Of a DNA stretch of 64,000 bases, positions 23,738-32,948 are shown one piece after another. The position numbers and the translations under genes were made by a program. The stretch is from assembly GCA_036499165.1 (NCBI GenBank), contig DASYEE010000110.1, positions 1 through 64,000 of the forward strand. The letters are read 5' to 3'. How positions within the stretch are numbered: position 1 is the stretch's first letter; each line of letters opens with the position of its first letter. The notes under the pieces are model-generated. The model was not told the origin of the DNA. It worked only from the letters and a program-made list of their open reading frames with translations, and did not search any database. This DNA comes from Galbitalea sp036499165 (lineage in GTDB: Bacteria > Actinomycetota > Actinomycetes > Actinomycetales > Microbacteriaceae).

Positions 23738-24322
23738 CTAACTCGCTGCCGAACGCTCCGCCGAGAAGAGTTCATCGATGAGACCGACCGCGGTGTCGTC
23801 GCTGAGAGACCACGGCAGGAAGATCACTCGATAGATGATCGGTGCTACGAGGTGATTGATGACCTGGTCGACGCTGACAGTGGCGTCTTCGCCGTACCGT
23901 TCAACGAGCATCCCCGCCTCAGCGCGCCTGTTGCGCAGGCAGTCGGACTCCGTCTCGCCGGCGGATGCGGCGCCACCGCGCAGCAGCGCCGCGTTCACGG
24001 GATTGCTGTAGTGGGTCACGATCTCCCGCGCCCACTCTGTGAGGTCGGCCCGAAGCGTGCCGGTCTCGGGGATCGGCCGCTGCGGGTCGAGGCGGTAGGT
24101 GGCGATGTCGTTGATCATCGTCTGAAGGTCGCCCCAACGCCGATAGACGCTCGTGGGGTTTACTCCTGCACGCTCTGCGACCATCGGAATTGTCACCCGC
24201 TCGCGCCCGCGTTCCTCCACGAGCTCTTCTACCGCGAGTTTGACCGAGTGGAGCACCGCTGCACTGCGGCCCCCCGGTCGCTTGTTCTGCACGGATTTTG
24301 CCTGTGCTTCTTGGGTTGGCAT
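23738..24322 (-). CDS. TetR-family regulator, divergent from MFS transporter
   Basis: A 194-residue regulator with an N-terminal helix-turn-helix (VTIPMVAERAGVNPTSVYRRW) and a TetR-C-type ligand domain. It is divergent from the MFS gene at 24461, and the 138-base gap holds two GCAAC/GTTGC inverted repeats. The likely role is repression of the transporter and itself. Confidence 0.87.
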   Translation of the reverse strand: MPTQEAQAKSVQNKRPGGRSAAVLHSVKLAVEELVEERGRERVTIPMVAERAGVNPTSVYRRWGDLQTMINDIATYRLDPQRPIPETGTLRADLTEWAREIVTHYSNPVNAALLRGGAASAGETESDCLRNRRAEAGMLVERYGEDATVSVDQVINHLVAPIIYRVIFLPWSLSDDTAVGLIDELFSAERSAAS

Positions 24323-24342
24323 ACGACCATCATACTCGGGAA

Positions 24343-24367
24343 TGCAACTAAAGCAATAACAGTTGCA
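24343..24367. promoter_or_regulatory. Operator-like inverted repeat A
   Basis: TGCAACT (24343-24349) and AGTTGCA (24361-24367) are perfect inverted arms separated by 11 bases, 20 bases before the TetR start codon. The arms share the GCAAC half-site with repeat B. Confidence 0.6.
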
Positions 24368-24399
24368 TTAAGCGGGAAGCGGGTATAGCTTCTAGTAAC

Positions 24400-24413
24400 G
24401 CAACAATAGTTGC
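24400..24413. promoter_or_regulatory. Operator-like inverted repeat B
   Basis: GCAACAATAGTTGC has perfect five-base arms with a four-base centre, 47 bases before the MFS start codon. It reuses the half-site of repeat A with a shorter spacer. Confidence 0.65.
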
Positions 24414-24460
24414 TTTTAGCGATAGCCCCTCCGGGCCCAGATTCTTGATGGAGATATCGG

Positions 24461-25708
24461 ATGTCGACAGCCGTCGAAACCACCACCGGCCGCATTGCTG
24501 TAGCCGACTCCCAGCCCCACCGGGCTCGCCTGGCCCTTCCGCGCACGGCCGCGTTCGCCGGAGTTGCGATTGCCTACGCAAGCCTCTATCTCGCCGCGGG
24601 CGCGCCGACACCGCTGCTTGTGCAGTTCCAGCACGAGTGGGGTTTCGCGCCGGGGATGCTCACGATTGCCTTCGCCGCATACGCGATCGCGCTTCTGGTC
24701 TCGCTGGTCGTCGTTGGCTCGCTTTCCGACTTCATCGGTCGTCGGCCGGTGCTGATCGCTGCCCTCACAGTCGAGCTCGGCTCGATGCTGCTCTTCGTCT
24801 TCGCGCCGAACATCGAATGGGTCATCGTGGCCCGCGTGGTGCAGGGGCTCGCGACAGGAGCCGCGACCAGTGCATTCTCGGCATCCGTGGTTGAGCTTGC
24901 GCCCGACCGTTTCAGGAAGCTTGGTGGCATCATCGGCAGCGTCGCGCCAGCCGGGGGCCTGGGTCTCGGTGCCCTGCTGACGGGCGTCGCGGTGCAGTTC
25001 AGCTCGGCGGCCAACGCGATCGTGTTCATCTCCCTTGCAGCCATCATGCTGCTCGGGGGCATCGTCGCGATCTTCTCGCGGGAGACGGTCACCCGTCGGC
25101 CGGGAGCGCTGCGATCGCTCGTGCCACAGGTGCGGGTCCCGCTCGTCGCTCGCCGCGAATTCGCCGCCGCAATCCCCGTTCATCTCGCGGCCTGGATGCT
25201 CGCGGCGCTGTTCATGGGACTGGCCCCGACGATCATCCAGGACATCTTCCACATCGACAGCGGCCTGCTGAACGGTGCAACGGCGTTCCTCGAACCCGGG
25301 GCTGCGGCCGTCGTCGGATTTGTGCTCGGGCGGTTCACGGCGCGCCACACCACGATCATCGGGGGAGTGGGCGTGCTGCTCGGGACGGTCGTCATCGTTT
25401 CCGGCATCGCGTTCGAGATCCTGCCGCTGCTCTGGCTTGGCGGCATCATCGGGGGTGTCGGCTTCGGCGCATCCTTCTCCGGTGCGCTGCGCACCATCAG
25501 TCCACTCGCGAAGCCGCACGAACGCGCCGAGTTGTTCGCGGCCGTCTTCATCGTCGCGTACCTCGCCTTTGGAATCCCCGCCATTGTCGTCGGCCAGCTG
25601 GTCGGTCCGCTCGGGCTGCTGCCGACGGTCATCGGGTATGGCGCCGCGATCCTCATCGCCGCCGCGATCGGACTGGCCATCCAGGTCAGGATGTCGCGTC
25701 GCGCCTAG
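24461..25708 (+). CDS. MFS transporter (12-helix type)
   Basis: A 415-residue major-facilitator protein with about 12 hydrophobic helices. The loop between helices 2 and 3 carries VVGSLSDFIGRRPV, the MFS motif A, and PAGGLGLGALLTGV resembles the antiporter motif C. It is likely an exporter controlled by the divergent TetR protein. The TetR neighbour and the palindromes between them support a role in removal of a toxic compound. Confidence 0.88.
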   Translation: MSTAVETTTGRIAVADSQPHRARLALPRTAAFAGVAIAYASLYLAAGAPTPLLVQFQHEWGFAPGMLTIAFAAYAIALLVSLVVVGSLSDFIGRRPVLIAALTVELGSMLLFVFAPNIEWVIVARVVQGLATGAATSAFSASVVELAPDRFRKLGGIIGSVAPAGGLGLGALLTGVAVQFSSAANAIVFISLAAIMLLGGIVAIFSRETVTRRPGALRSLVPQVRVPLVARREFAAAIPVHLAAWMLAALFMGLAPTIIQDIFHIDSGLLNGATAFLEPGAAAVVGFVLGRFTARHTTIIGGVGVLLGTVVIVSGIAFEILPLLWLGGIIGGVGFGASFSGALRTISPLAKPHERAELFAAVFIVAYLAFGIPAIVVGQLVGPLGLLPTVIGYGAAILIAAAIGLAIQVRMSRRA

Positions 25709-25760
25709 CAACACCACCCCGGAAGCTACCGTCACCGTTTTCCCAAAGAAGGACTCACCA

Positions 25761-26090
25761 ATGTCGCACCCCTCTCTCCCCGCAGCCGTCTCGTATTTTC
25801 TCGATGGCGTGAGCGGTAAGGATCTGGCGTCGCTCGATCGTGGCCTGGCGCTGAGCGTTGTCGGACTGACGGTGGGCGGGCGCTACCCGGGCGCGGATGG
25901 CATTCGCAGCCTGCTCGCGACCAGCCCGGCGTTCACCGCCGGAAGCGAGTGGCGTGTCGTCTACGCGATGGACTCGGAGTTCGTGTTGCGCTCGGACGCC
26001 GGCGATGAGGTCCAACTGGTGCTCGACTGCGGGCGTATTGCGCTCGTGCGGGTGAGAGAGACGAGCCACGAAGCGGTGCTCGCGGCCTGA
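25761..26090 (+). CDS. Small SnoaL/NTF2-like protein (tentative)
   Basis: A 109-residue protein that begins SHPSLPAAVSYFLDGVSGKD and has short strands ending ELV-type LVLDCGRIALVRVRE. The helix start followed by curved strands is compatible with the SnoaL/NTF2 cone fold, but the match is weak. AAGAAGGA precedes the ATG. It lies between two MFS genes on the same strand. Confidence 0.5.
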   Translation: MSHPSLPAAVSYFLDGVSGKDLASLDRGLALSVVGLTVGGRYPGADGIRSLLATSPAFTAGSEWRVVYAMDSEFVLRSDAGDEVQLVLDCGRIALVRVRETSHEAVLAA

Positions 26091-26121
26091 GACGCTCCGA
26101 TGCGCCGCTAGCATCGGAAGA

Positions 26122-27510
26122 ATGACCGGTCACATCGAGCGCGGTTTGACGCTCCTCGTGGCCGGCACCTTCTTCATGGAGATGCTCGACGGCACCATCC
26201 TCTCGACCGCAGCTCCCACGATTGCGCGTGCCTTCCGCGTCAGCTCAGACGCGGTGGGGGTTGCGATCACCGCGTACCTCCTGACCGTTGCGGTGCTGAT
26301 CCCCCTGACCGGCTGGCTCACCGACCGGTTCGGAATGCGCAGGATCTTTCTCATGGCCATCGCCGTGTTCACGGTCGCCTCGGCGCTGTGCGCGGTGAGC
26401 GTCAACCTCCCCGAACTCACGGTGATGCGGGTGCTGCAGGGCATCGGCGGCGCCATGATGGTGCCCGTCGGGCGCCTCACGGTGCTGCGCGTCACCGATA
26501 AGTCGCAATTGGTGCGGGCGGTCGGCTGGCTGACCTGGCCCGCGCTCGCGGCCCCCGTCATTGCACCGTTCATTGCCGGGCTTCTCACCACGTATGCCAC
26601 GTGGCAGTGGATCTTCGTGATCAACCTGCCGCTCGGCGTCGTGGCATTCGTCGCCGCGCTCCGCGTCGTTCCCCGCGCAGAAGCGCTCGGCGCCCCACCG
26701 CTCGATTCTGCCGGATTCGCGCTCAGCTTCGTTGGAATCGCGTCCCTCGTCATCCTGGGTTCCGTGTTGTCGACACCGGCGAGTGGTGTCGCGGTCATTG
26801 TGGTGTCTGCCGTGCTCGGAGTGGGTGCGAGCGTCCTTGCCGTCGTGAGGATGCTGCGGACGCGGCATCCGCTGCTCGACCTCACCGCGTTCCGAATCGA
26901 GTCGTTCCGTGTCGCTCACGCTGGTGGTGGCGTGTTTCGGCTCACGATCTCCGCCGTGCCATTCGTCGTGCCGCTGTTCTTCCAGGACGCGCTCGGCTGG
27001 TCGCCGCTCGAGGCGGGTTCGGTACTCCTGGTGCTCTTCGTCGGAAACCTGGCCATCAAACCCTTCACGACGTCGATGCTGCGCCGGTGGGGATTTCGTA
27101 ACGTTGTCGTGATCGCTACGGTTGGCGCGGTCGCAAGCCTCGTCCTGACAGCGCTCGTGGGGCGGTCAACGCCCGTTGCACTCATCGTGCTGCTCATGCT
27201 GTTCAGCGGCATCACACGTTCGATCGGCTTCACGGCATACAACACGCTGGCCTTTGCCGACGTGCCCGGCGACAGGATGACGCAGGCGAACACGCTCTCA
27301 TCGACGCTGCAGCAACTCGCGGCCGGCCTCGGGGTTGCGGTTGGGGCAATCGCGCTGCGAGCGGGCCTGTCCATCGCCGGAGGGCAGGGCATGGTCGCCG
27401 CCTACCGCATCGCCTTCGCGATCCTTGCCGCGCTCACGCTGATTGCGGTGGTTGAGGCGGTCGTGCTCTCTCGCGATGCCGGGGACCGAATCAGACCGGT
27501 GCGGGCCTAG
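26122..27510 (+). CDS. MFS multidrug transporter, DHA2 family
   Basis: A 462-residue exporter with about 14 helices. The first helix has FFMEMLDGTILSTAAPTIA (the DHA2 motif D1 form), followed by motif A GWLTDRFGMRR. It is distinct in sequence from the DHA2 pump at 17498-18937. Its stop codon overlaps the end of the convergent gluconokinase gene by four bases. The ATG at 26122 has a short GGAAGA just upstream. Confidence 0.87.
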   Translation: MTGHIERGLTLLVAGTFFMEMLDGTILSTAAPTIARAFRVSSDAVGVAITAYLLTVAVLIPLTGWLTDRFGMRRIFLMAIAVFTVASALCAVSVNLPELTVMRVLQGIGGAMMVPVGRLTVLRVTDKSQLVRAVGWLTWPALAAPVIAPFIAGLLTTYATWQWIFVINLPLGVVAFVAALRVVPRAEALGAPPLDSAGFALSFVGIASLVILGSVLSTPASGVAVIVVSAVLGVGASVLAVVRMLRTRHPLLDLTAFRIESFRVAHAGGGVFRLTISAVPFVVPLFFQDALGWSPLEAGSVLLVLFVGNLAIKPFTTSMLRRWGFRNVVVIATVGAVASLVLTALVGRSTPVALIVLLMLFSGITRSIGFTAYNTLAFADVPGDRMTQANTLSSTLQQLAAGLGVAVGAIALRAGLSIAGGQGMVAAYRIAFAILAALTLIAVVEAVVLSRDAGDRIRPVRA

Positions 27511-28031
27511 TTCGCGCCGAGCTGCCGGAGGATCGCGTCGACGACCGCGTCGGCTTCATCTTCGGCGACTACGCGGATGGCCGGCTCATCCTGCCCGGGT
27601 TCCTCGAGGGTCGCCAGCTGGCTCTCGAGGAGGGACGCCGGCATGAAATGGCCTTCGCGGCGTTCGACGCGGGCCTCGAGCTCAGCCCGGTCCACTCGCA
27701 GATAGACAAATTGGACGCCTGATCCGCGGCGATCGATGCGGTCACGATACGAGCGCTTGAGTGCCGAGCACGTGATGACCCCGTTCCCGCCGCTGTCGAG
27801 CCGGGCATCCACCCAGTCCGCGACACGGTCGAGCCATGGCCACCGATCGTCGTCGGTCAGCGGATTACCTGCGGCCATCTTCGCGACATTGGCCTCGGGG
27901 TGAAGCGCGTCGCCCTCCGCCAGGTCCCAGCCAAGTCGGGAGGCGAGAAGACCCGCAACCGTCGACTTTCCGGAACCGGAAACTCCCATGACGACGAGAA
28001 CCCGTGTCTGCCCGGCGGTGATCGGTGTCAC
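27507..28031 (-). CDS. gntK: Gluconokinase
   Basis: A 174-residue P-loop kinase that phosphorylates D-gluconate to 6-phosphogluconate for the pentose phosphate pathway. Walker A is GVSGSGKST near residue 16, followed by the GDALHPEANVAKMAAGNPLTDDDRWPWL segment (substrate loop, given in abbreviated context) and the TCSALKRSYRD motif typical of GntK. Start is GTG at 28031. No gluconate transporter is adjacent. Confidence 0.92.
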   Translation of the reverse strand: MTPITAGQTRVLVVMGVSGSGKSTVAGLLASRLGWDLAEGDALHPEANVAKMAAGNPLTDDDRWPWLDRVADWVDARLDSGGNGVITCSALKRSYRDRIDRRGSGVQFVYLRVDRAELEARVERREGHFMPASLLESQLATLEEPGQDEPAIRVVAEDEADAVVDAILRQLGAN

Positions 28032-28042
28032 CGTGCAGCTGC

Positions 28043-28573
28043 CTAGAACTTGCGTCGGAACGGCAATGGCTTTCGCATGCGCAGCAGCAGGATCAGCGGG
28101 ATCAGCACGTACGCACCGTTGTAGACCATGAACATCGCCGGGTTTGGCGTCCGATCGGCTGCTGGCCCGAAGAATTCATCGCCGAAGATCGGGATCGCAG
28201 TGAGGCTGATGATCATCGTCGCGTAGATGACCGCGAAGATCTGGATGCGATTCCAGCCCTTCGCGAGCGAAATGATCAGGATCACGTAGAACGGCAGGTA
28301 GAGGAACGCCGAGGTGCCCGAGATGAATCGGAGCCAGACGTCCTCGCGCTGGTACAGCGGGTCATAGTTCGACGCGTAGGTGTAGTTCCACTGCGCCAGC
28401 AGGTTGGTGCTGTGGGCGACCTGCGGGATACCGAGGCCTTCGACGGAGTCGCTGATGATGCACGTCACGATGAAGATCGAGAAAACGCAGATGAAGAAGA
28501 TGTCGACCGGACGCTTGCGAAGCGGGAGATTTTCGGTGGACGTTCGGGTTGTTTCAGTCGTTGCAGAAGTCAC
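28043..28573 (-). CDS. EXPERA/EBP-like four-helix membrane protein (tentative)
   Basis: A 176-residue membrane protein with four hydrophobic helices. The layout and the segments DIFFICVFSIFIVTCIISD and IYATMIISLTAIPIFGDEFFGP resemble the EXPERA/TMEM97-like family, known from sterol-related membrane proteins. In bacteria the role is unknown. GTG at 28573 is 25 bases from the divergent aldo/keto reductase. Confidence 0.5.
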   Translation of the reverse strand: MTSATTETTRTSTENLPLRKRPVDIFFICVFSIFIVTCIISDSVEGLGIPQVAHSTNLLAQWNYTYASNYDPLYQREDVWLRFISGTSAFLYLPFYVILIISLAKGWNRIQIFAVIYATMIISLTAIPIFGDEFFGPAADRTPNPAMFMVYNGAYVLIPLILLLRMRKPLPFRRKF

Positions 28574-28598
28574 GGCCTTACTTTAGCGATAATTGAAC

Positions 28599-29627
28599 GT
28601 GACCTATCAGGCATCGAACACTCGCTACCAATCGTTCCCCTATCGCAGGACCGGCCGCAGCGGCCTCGATCTGCCCGCTGTCTCGCTGGGGCTCTGGCAG
28701 AATTTCGGCGAGACGACCTCACTCGACTCGCAACGCGGCATCCTTCGTCGGGCGTTCGACAGCGGGGTGACGCACTTCGACCTGGCGAACAACTATGGTC
28801 CCCCCTACGGCAGCGCCGAAAGCAATTTCGGTGAGATCTTCGCCCAGGATTTCAGGCCATACCGCGACGAACTCGTCATCTCGACCAAGGCCGGCTACGA
28901 CATGTGGCCGGGCCCATACGGCAACTTCGGATCGCGCAAGTACCTCCTCGCGAGCCTCGACCAGTCGCTCGAGCGGATGGGCCTCGACTACGTCGACATC
29001 TTCTACTCGCATCGGGCGGACCCGAACACGCCGCTTGAGGAAACCATGGGCGCCCTCCACACCGCCGTGGCCAGCGGGCGAGCCCTCTACGCTGGCATCT
29101 CGAGCTATTCACCCGAGCGCACGCGCCGCGCCGCCGAGATCCTCGCAGACCTCGGCACCCCTCTCCTGATTCACCAGCCCTCGTATTCGATGTTCAATCG
29201 CTGGATCGAAGACGGCCTGCTCGACACGCTCGGCGATCTCGGCGTCGGCTGCATTGCGTTCTCGCCGCTCGCCCAGGGGCTCCTGACCGATCGCTACCTT
29301 GACGGGATCCCGGCGGATGCTCGTGCGTCCCGAGAGGGGTCGATGCAGAAAGAGATGCTGTCGGAAAAGACCATCGGTCGAGTGCGTGAGCTGAACGAGA
29401 TCGCAGTCGGGCGCGGCCAGACGCTCGCCCAGCTGGCGCTCTCCTGGGCGCTGCGCGACGCGCGGGTCACCTCGGTGCTGATCGGCGCATCCAGCGTCAA
29501 GCAGCTCGACGACAACCTCGCGAGCGTTCAGAACCTCGACTTCACCCCGGCAGAACTCGCCGCCATCGACAAGCAGGCGAAAGACGCGGACATCAACCTC
29601 TGGAAGCAGTCGAGCGACGTCGAGTAG
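28599..29627 (+). CDS. Aldo/keto reductase (YghZ / glyceraldehyde-3-phosphate reductase type)
   Basis: A 342-residue NADPH-dependent TIM-barrel reductase. Catalytic residues are the D and Y in HFDLANNYGPPYGSAE, the K in ISTKAGYDMWPG and the H in FYSHRADPNTP. The WPGPYG segment is characteristic of the YghZ (L-glyceraldehyde-3-phosphate reductase) group, a methylglyoxal-detoxifying branch. There is no RBS; GTG at 28599 follows GATAAT (28588-28593) by five bases, so the message may be leaderless. TTG at 28593 is an alternative. A close relative is encoded at 37582-38589. Confidence 0.9.
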   Translation: MTYQASNTRYQSFPYRRTGRSGLDLPAVSLGLWQNFGETTSLDSQRGILRRAFDSGVTHFDLANNYGPPYGSAESNFGEIFAQDFRPYRDELVISTKAGYDMWPGPYGNFGSRKYLLASLDQSLERMGLDYVDIFYSHRADPNTPLEETMGALHTAVASGRALYAGISSYSPERTRRAAEILADLGTPLLIHQPSYSMFNRWIEDGLLDTLGDLGVGCIAFSPLAQGLLTDRYLDGIPADARASREGSMQKEMLSEKTIGRVRELNEIAVGRGQTLAQLALSWALRDARVTSVLIGASSVKQLDDNLASVQNLDFTPAELAAIDKQAKDADINLWKQSSDVE

Positions 29628-29633
29628 TCCTCG

Positions 29634-32078
29634 CTAGTTCTTCGCTGCGGTGTCGTCGGCGTTGTCGTCACCTGTGGCGTCGACGCGGATCTTGGATGAC
29701 GCGAACGGCAGGCCTTCTGTCGTCGACACGTCTTCCGGGTCCTCGCCGTGCGCGCGGGTATATGCCCGATGCGACATACGCTCGTCGTCCATTCGCTGGC
29801 TGAGGCCCGCGTATTTCGTGCCGAGCGATGGAACGCGACGGATGACATCCATGACGAGCCTGTACCGATCGAGATCGTTGAGCATCAGCATGTCGAAGGG
29901 CGTGGTGGTCGTTCCGCGCTCCTTGAAGCCGCGCACGTGAATATTGGCGTGATTCGTCCGGCGGTAGGTGAGCCGATGCACGAGCGACGGGTAGCCGTGG
30001 AACGCAAAGATCACGGGCTTGTTCGCGGTGAAGATCGCGTCGAACTGGTCTGAGTCGAGCCCGTGCGGATGCTCTGTCGAGTCCTGCAGGCGCATCAGGT
30101 CGACCACGTTGACGAAACGCATCCGCAAATCAGGGATCTCCCTCTTCAGGATCTGCACTGCGGCCATCGCCTCGATCGTTGGCACATCCCCTGCGGAGGC
30201 GATCACGACATCCGGTTCTTCGCCCTGGATCTCGGTGCCAGCCCACCCCCAGACGCCCAGTCCGCGGGCTCCGTGCTCGCGTGCTTCCTCAAGGCCCAGG
30301 AACGTGGGCGTCGGCTGCTTGCCTGCCACGATCACGTTGACGTAGTCCCGCGTGGCGAGCGTGTGCTCCATGGTGACGAGGAGCTGGTTGGCATCGGCGG
30401 GAAGGTAGACCCGCACGACGCTCGCCTGCTTGTTGACGACGTGATCGAGGAACCCCGGGTCCTGGTGAGAGAAGCCGTTGTGGTCCTGGCGCCAGACGTG
30501 CGACGAGAGCAGGTAGTTGAACGACGGGATGGGCCGGCGCCAGTCGACCTCGGCCGCGGATTCCAGCCATTTTGCGTGCTGGTTGAACATGGCGTCCACC
30601 ACGTGGATGAAGGCTTCATATGAATTGAAGAGGCCATGCCGCCCAGTAAGGAGGTAACCCTCGAGGAGGCCCTGCATGAGGTTCTCGCTGAGCGCCTCGA
30701 TGACCCTGCCGTCGTGCGAGAGGTGTTCGTCGACAGGAAGTGTCTCTGCCTGCCAGGCCTTCGCCGTCACCTGGTACACGTCGTCGAGGCGGTTGGACGC
30801 CGTCTCGTCTGGTCCGAACATCCTGAAATTGTCGGGATTCGCCGAGATCAGGTCGCGCAACCAGCCACCGAGAATCCTGGTCGGCTCGATCACGACGCCG
30901 CGACCGTTGGTCAAGTCGATGGCGTGATCTTCGAGCGGGGGCAGGTTGAGCGCGCGGGTCAGCAGACCGCCGTTGCCATGGGGATTGGCCGACATCCGAC
31001 GATCGCCAGCTGGCCGGTTTGCGTCAAGCGCTGCAATCGGGGCGCCATCCTCATCGAGCAGCTCGTCCACTTGGTAGCTCTGCAGCCACTCCTCGAGCTG
31101 TCGAAGGTGTTCGGGCTTATCGCGCACGTTCGCGATCGGCACCTGGTGCGCTCGCCAGGTGTTCTCGACCGGCAGGCCGTCGACGAATTTGGGCCCCGTC
31201 CACCCCTTCGGGGTCTTCAGGACGATCATCGGCCAGGTTGGGCGGGCCTCGTTTCCGTCTTCGCGAGCCGACCTTTGAATGGCTGCGATCTCATCCAGTG
31301 CCTTCTCCAGCGCGTCGGCGAGTCGAGCATGAACGGCCATCGGGTCTTCGCCGTCGAATCCACCAGAGACGAGGATGGGGGAGTAGCCGTAGCCGCGCAT
31401 CAGGAGCATCAACTCGTCTTCCGGAATGCGGGCCAGAATCGTGGGATTCGCGATCTTGTAGCCGTTCAGGTTCAGGATCGGCAGTACAGCGCCGTCCGTC
31501 TTCGCGCTCAGGAACTTGTTGAGGTGCCAGCTGGTCGCAAGCGTCGCGGTCTCGGCCTCTCCGTCGCCGATGACCGTTGCGAGGAGGAGGTTCGGGTTGT
31601 CGAGAGCCGCGCCGTATGCGTGGACGAGGGAGTAGCCGAGCTCACCGCCCTCGTTGATCGAACCCGGAGTCTCAGGGGCCGCGTGAGAGGGGATTCCGCC
31701 GGGGAACGAGAACTGCCGGAACAGCTTCTGCATGCCCGCACCATCGCGGGTGATGCCGGAAAACAACTCGGAGTACGTGCCGTCGAGCCACGCGTTCGCA
31801 ACGATCCCTGGTCCTCCGTGGCCGGGGCCCGCAATGTAGACGACGTCGAGGTCGCGCTCGATGATGAGCCGGTTCATGTGCGCCCAGACGAGGTTCAGGG
31901 CGGGAGTCGTGCCGAAGTGGCCGAGCAGGCGCGGTTTCGTGTCGTCGACAGCGAGCGGTCTTTCGAGTCGAGCGTTATCGAGCAGGTAGATCTGACCGAC
32001 GGAGAGATAGTTGGCTGCCCGCCACCAGTCGTTGACGATGGAAAGATTGCGGGTGGGCTGTGAATCGGAGTTCGCCAT
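29634..32078 (-). CDS. xfp: Xylulose-5-phosphate/fructose-6-phosphate phosphoketolase
   Basis: An 814-residue thiamine-diphosphate enzyme that splits xylulose 5-phosphate (and possibly fructose 6-phosphate) with phosphate to acetyl phosphate and a shorter sugar phosphate. Family hallmarks are YIAGPGHGGPG, VIGDGEAETA (the cofactor-binding G-D-G) and QDHNGFSHQDPG. Length is normal for the family. No acetate kinase or phosphotransacetylase is next to it. It converges on the aldo/keto reductase gene with six bases between their stops. Confidence 0.95.
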   Translation of the reverse strand: MANSDSQPTRNLSIVNDWWRAANYLSVGQIYLLDNARLERPLAVDDTKPRLLGHFGTTPALNLVWAHMNRLIIERDLDVVYIAGPGHGGPGIVANAWLDGTYSELFSGITRDGAGMQKLFRQFSFPGGIPSHAAPETPGSINEGGELGYSLVHAYGAALDNPNLLLATVIGDGEAETATLATSWHLNKFLSAKTDGAVLPILNLNGYKIANPTILARIPEDELMLLMRGYGYSPILVSGGFDGEDPMAVHARLADALEKALDEIAAIQRSAREDGNEARPTWPMIVLKTPKGWTGPKFVDGLPVENTWRAHQVPIANVRDKPEHLRQLEEWLQSYQVDELLDEDGAPIAALDANRPAGDRRMSANPHGNGGLLTRALNLPPLEDHAIDLTNGRGVVIEPTRILGGWLRDLISANPDNFRMFGPDETASNRLDDVYQVTAKAWQAETLPVDEHLSHDGRVIEALSENLMQGLLEGYLLTGRHGLFNSYEAFIHVVDAMFNQHAKWLESAAEVDWRRPIPSFNYLLSSHVWRQDHNGFSHQDPGFLDHVVNKQASVVRVYLPADANQLLVTMEHTLATRDYVNVIVAGKQPTPTFLGLEEAREHGARGLGVWGWAGTEIQGEEPDVVIASAGDVPTIEAMAAVQILKREIPDLRMRFVNVVDLMRLQDSTEHPHGLDSDQFDAIFTANKPVIFAFHGYPSLVHRLTYRRTNHANIHVRGFKERGTTTTPFDMLMLNDLDRYRLVMDVIRRVPSLGTKYAGLSQRMDDERMSHRAYTRAHGEDPEDVSTTEGLPFASSKIRVDATGDDNADDTAAKN

Positions 32079-32142
32079 AAATTCACACTATGGCGCGCGG
32101 ATGTGCGCGTTGCCAGTCTTCCGGATTAATTCTTGGGTGCGA

Positions 32143-32736
32143 TCATGCCGCGTGGCCTGCCGTCTCGAGTGCCTCACGCAGCTCGTCGGGGTTTTCGACG
32201 TCGTAGAACGCGAACGGTGCCGGCCGGCCACGATTCATCCAGTCGGTGCCGGTGTTGGGGGCCGTTCCCTGTTGGCGCAGGGCGCCGCTCGTCGCAGTCG
32301 CGGCCTCGGGCGCCCAGGTCACGGTAATGTGCCTGCCGCTTCGCGTGAGTCGCGTCGCGGTGCTGCGGCCGACAATGGGCACCTCGAGCGACGCGCGGGA
32401 GCCGATGAGCGCGAGCGCGCGCTGGGTGGTGACCGCATACCGCGTCGACGCGTTGCGGATGCGTTTGTAGATGAACCGGCCGACGAGCAGGTACAGGCCG
32501 ACCAGGACGGCCAGCCAGATGAACACCTGGTACGCGAGCTCACCCTCCTGGCGCGTGCTGTGCGAGAGGAACTGGCCGACGATGACGGCGAGCACAACGC
32601 ACCAGATCACGCTGAACGGCACGAGATACACATCTGCGGGCGCGAACAACACGCGAGTATCGGGATGGCCGACCCAGAGCAGGCGCTCTCCCGGTCGCAG
32701 TCTCGGCTCGAATTCCGCGTAGTCGTCGCTGTTCAC
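32143..32736 (-). CDS. PH-like membrane protein
   Basis: A 197-residue protein with two hydrophobic helices near residues 35-58 and 70-90, between an N-terminal LRPGERLLWVGHPD segment and a C-terminal PH-like strand region beginning RYAVTTQRALALIG. This 'PGE..LW.G.P' opening is common in bacterial PH-domain membrane proteins. Function is unknown. Confidence 0.65.
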   Translation of the reverse strand: MNSDDYAEFEPRLRPGERLLWVGHPDTRVLFAPADVYLVPFSVIWCVVLAVIVGQFLSHSTRQEGELAYQVFIWLAVLVGLYLLVGRFIYKRIRNASTRYAVTTQRALALIGSRASLEVPIVGRSTATRLTRSGRHITVTWAPEAATATSGALRQQGTAPNTGTDWMNRGRPAPFAFYDVENPDELREALETAGHAA

Positions 32737-32824
32737 GGTTGCCAGTATGTCAGTCTCGCCCGTGCAGTCCGGCGGCCGGGATTCCGGCTCGTCCTGCGGC
32801 TCGACGTAATAGACTCTCGTGGCC

Positions 32825-32897
32825 GCCTCCGTAGCTCAGGGGATAGAGCAGGAGCCTTCTAATCTCTTGGTCGCAGGTTCGAATCCTGCCGGGGGCA
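32825..32897 (+). tRNA. tRNA-Arg (anticodon TCT)
   Basis: The acceptor GCCTCCG pairs with CGGGGGC, the D-arm is GCTC/GAGC, and the T-arm is GCAGG-TTCGAAT-CCTGC. The anticodon loop at 32856-32862 is CTTCTAA with TCT at 32858-32860, reading AGA. The anticodon stem has one C-T mismatch at its base (32855/32863). CCA is not encoded. Confidence 0.9.
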
Positions 32898-32948
32898 CAC
32901 GCAGATCGCGCGAGATGTGTGCTCAAGCACAGGGCAGAGAAGCGCCAG

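Noticed and set aside
24416..25735. A 439-codon minus-strand frame opposite the MFS gene at 24461
   Set aside because: Very high Asp/Glu/Arg content from the opposite strand of a hydrophobic gene, without start signals; the MFS gene is clearly the real one.
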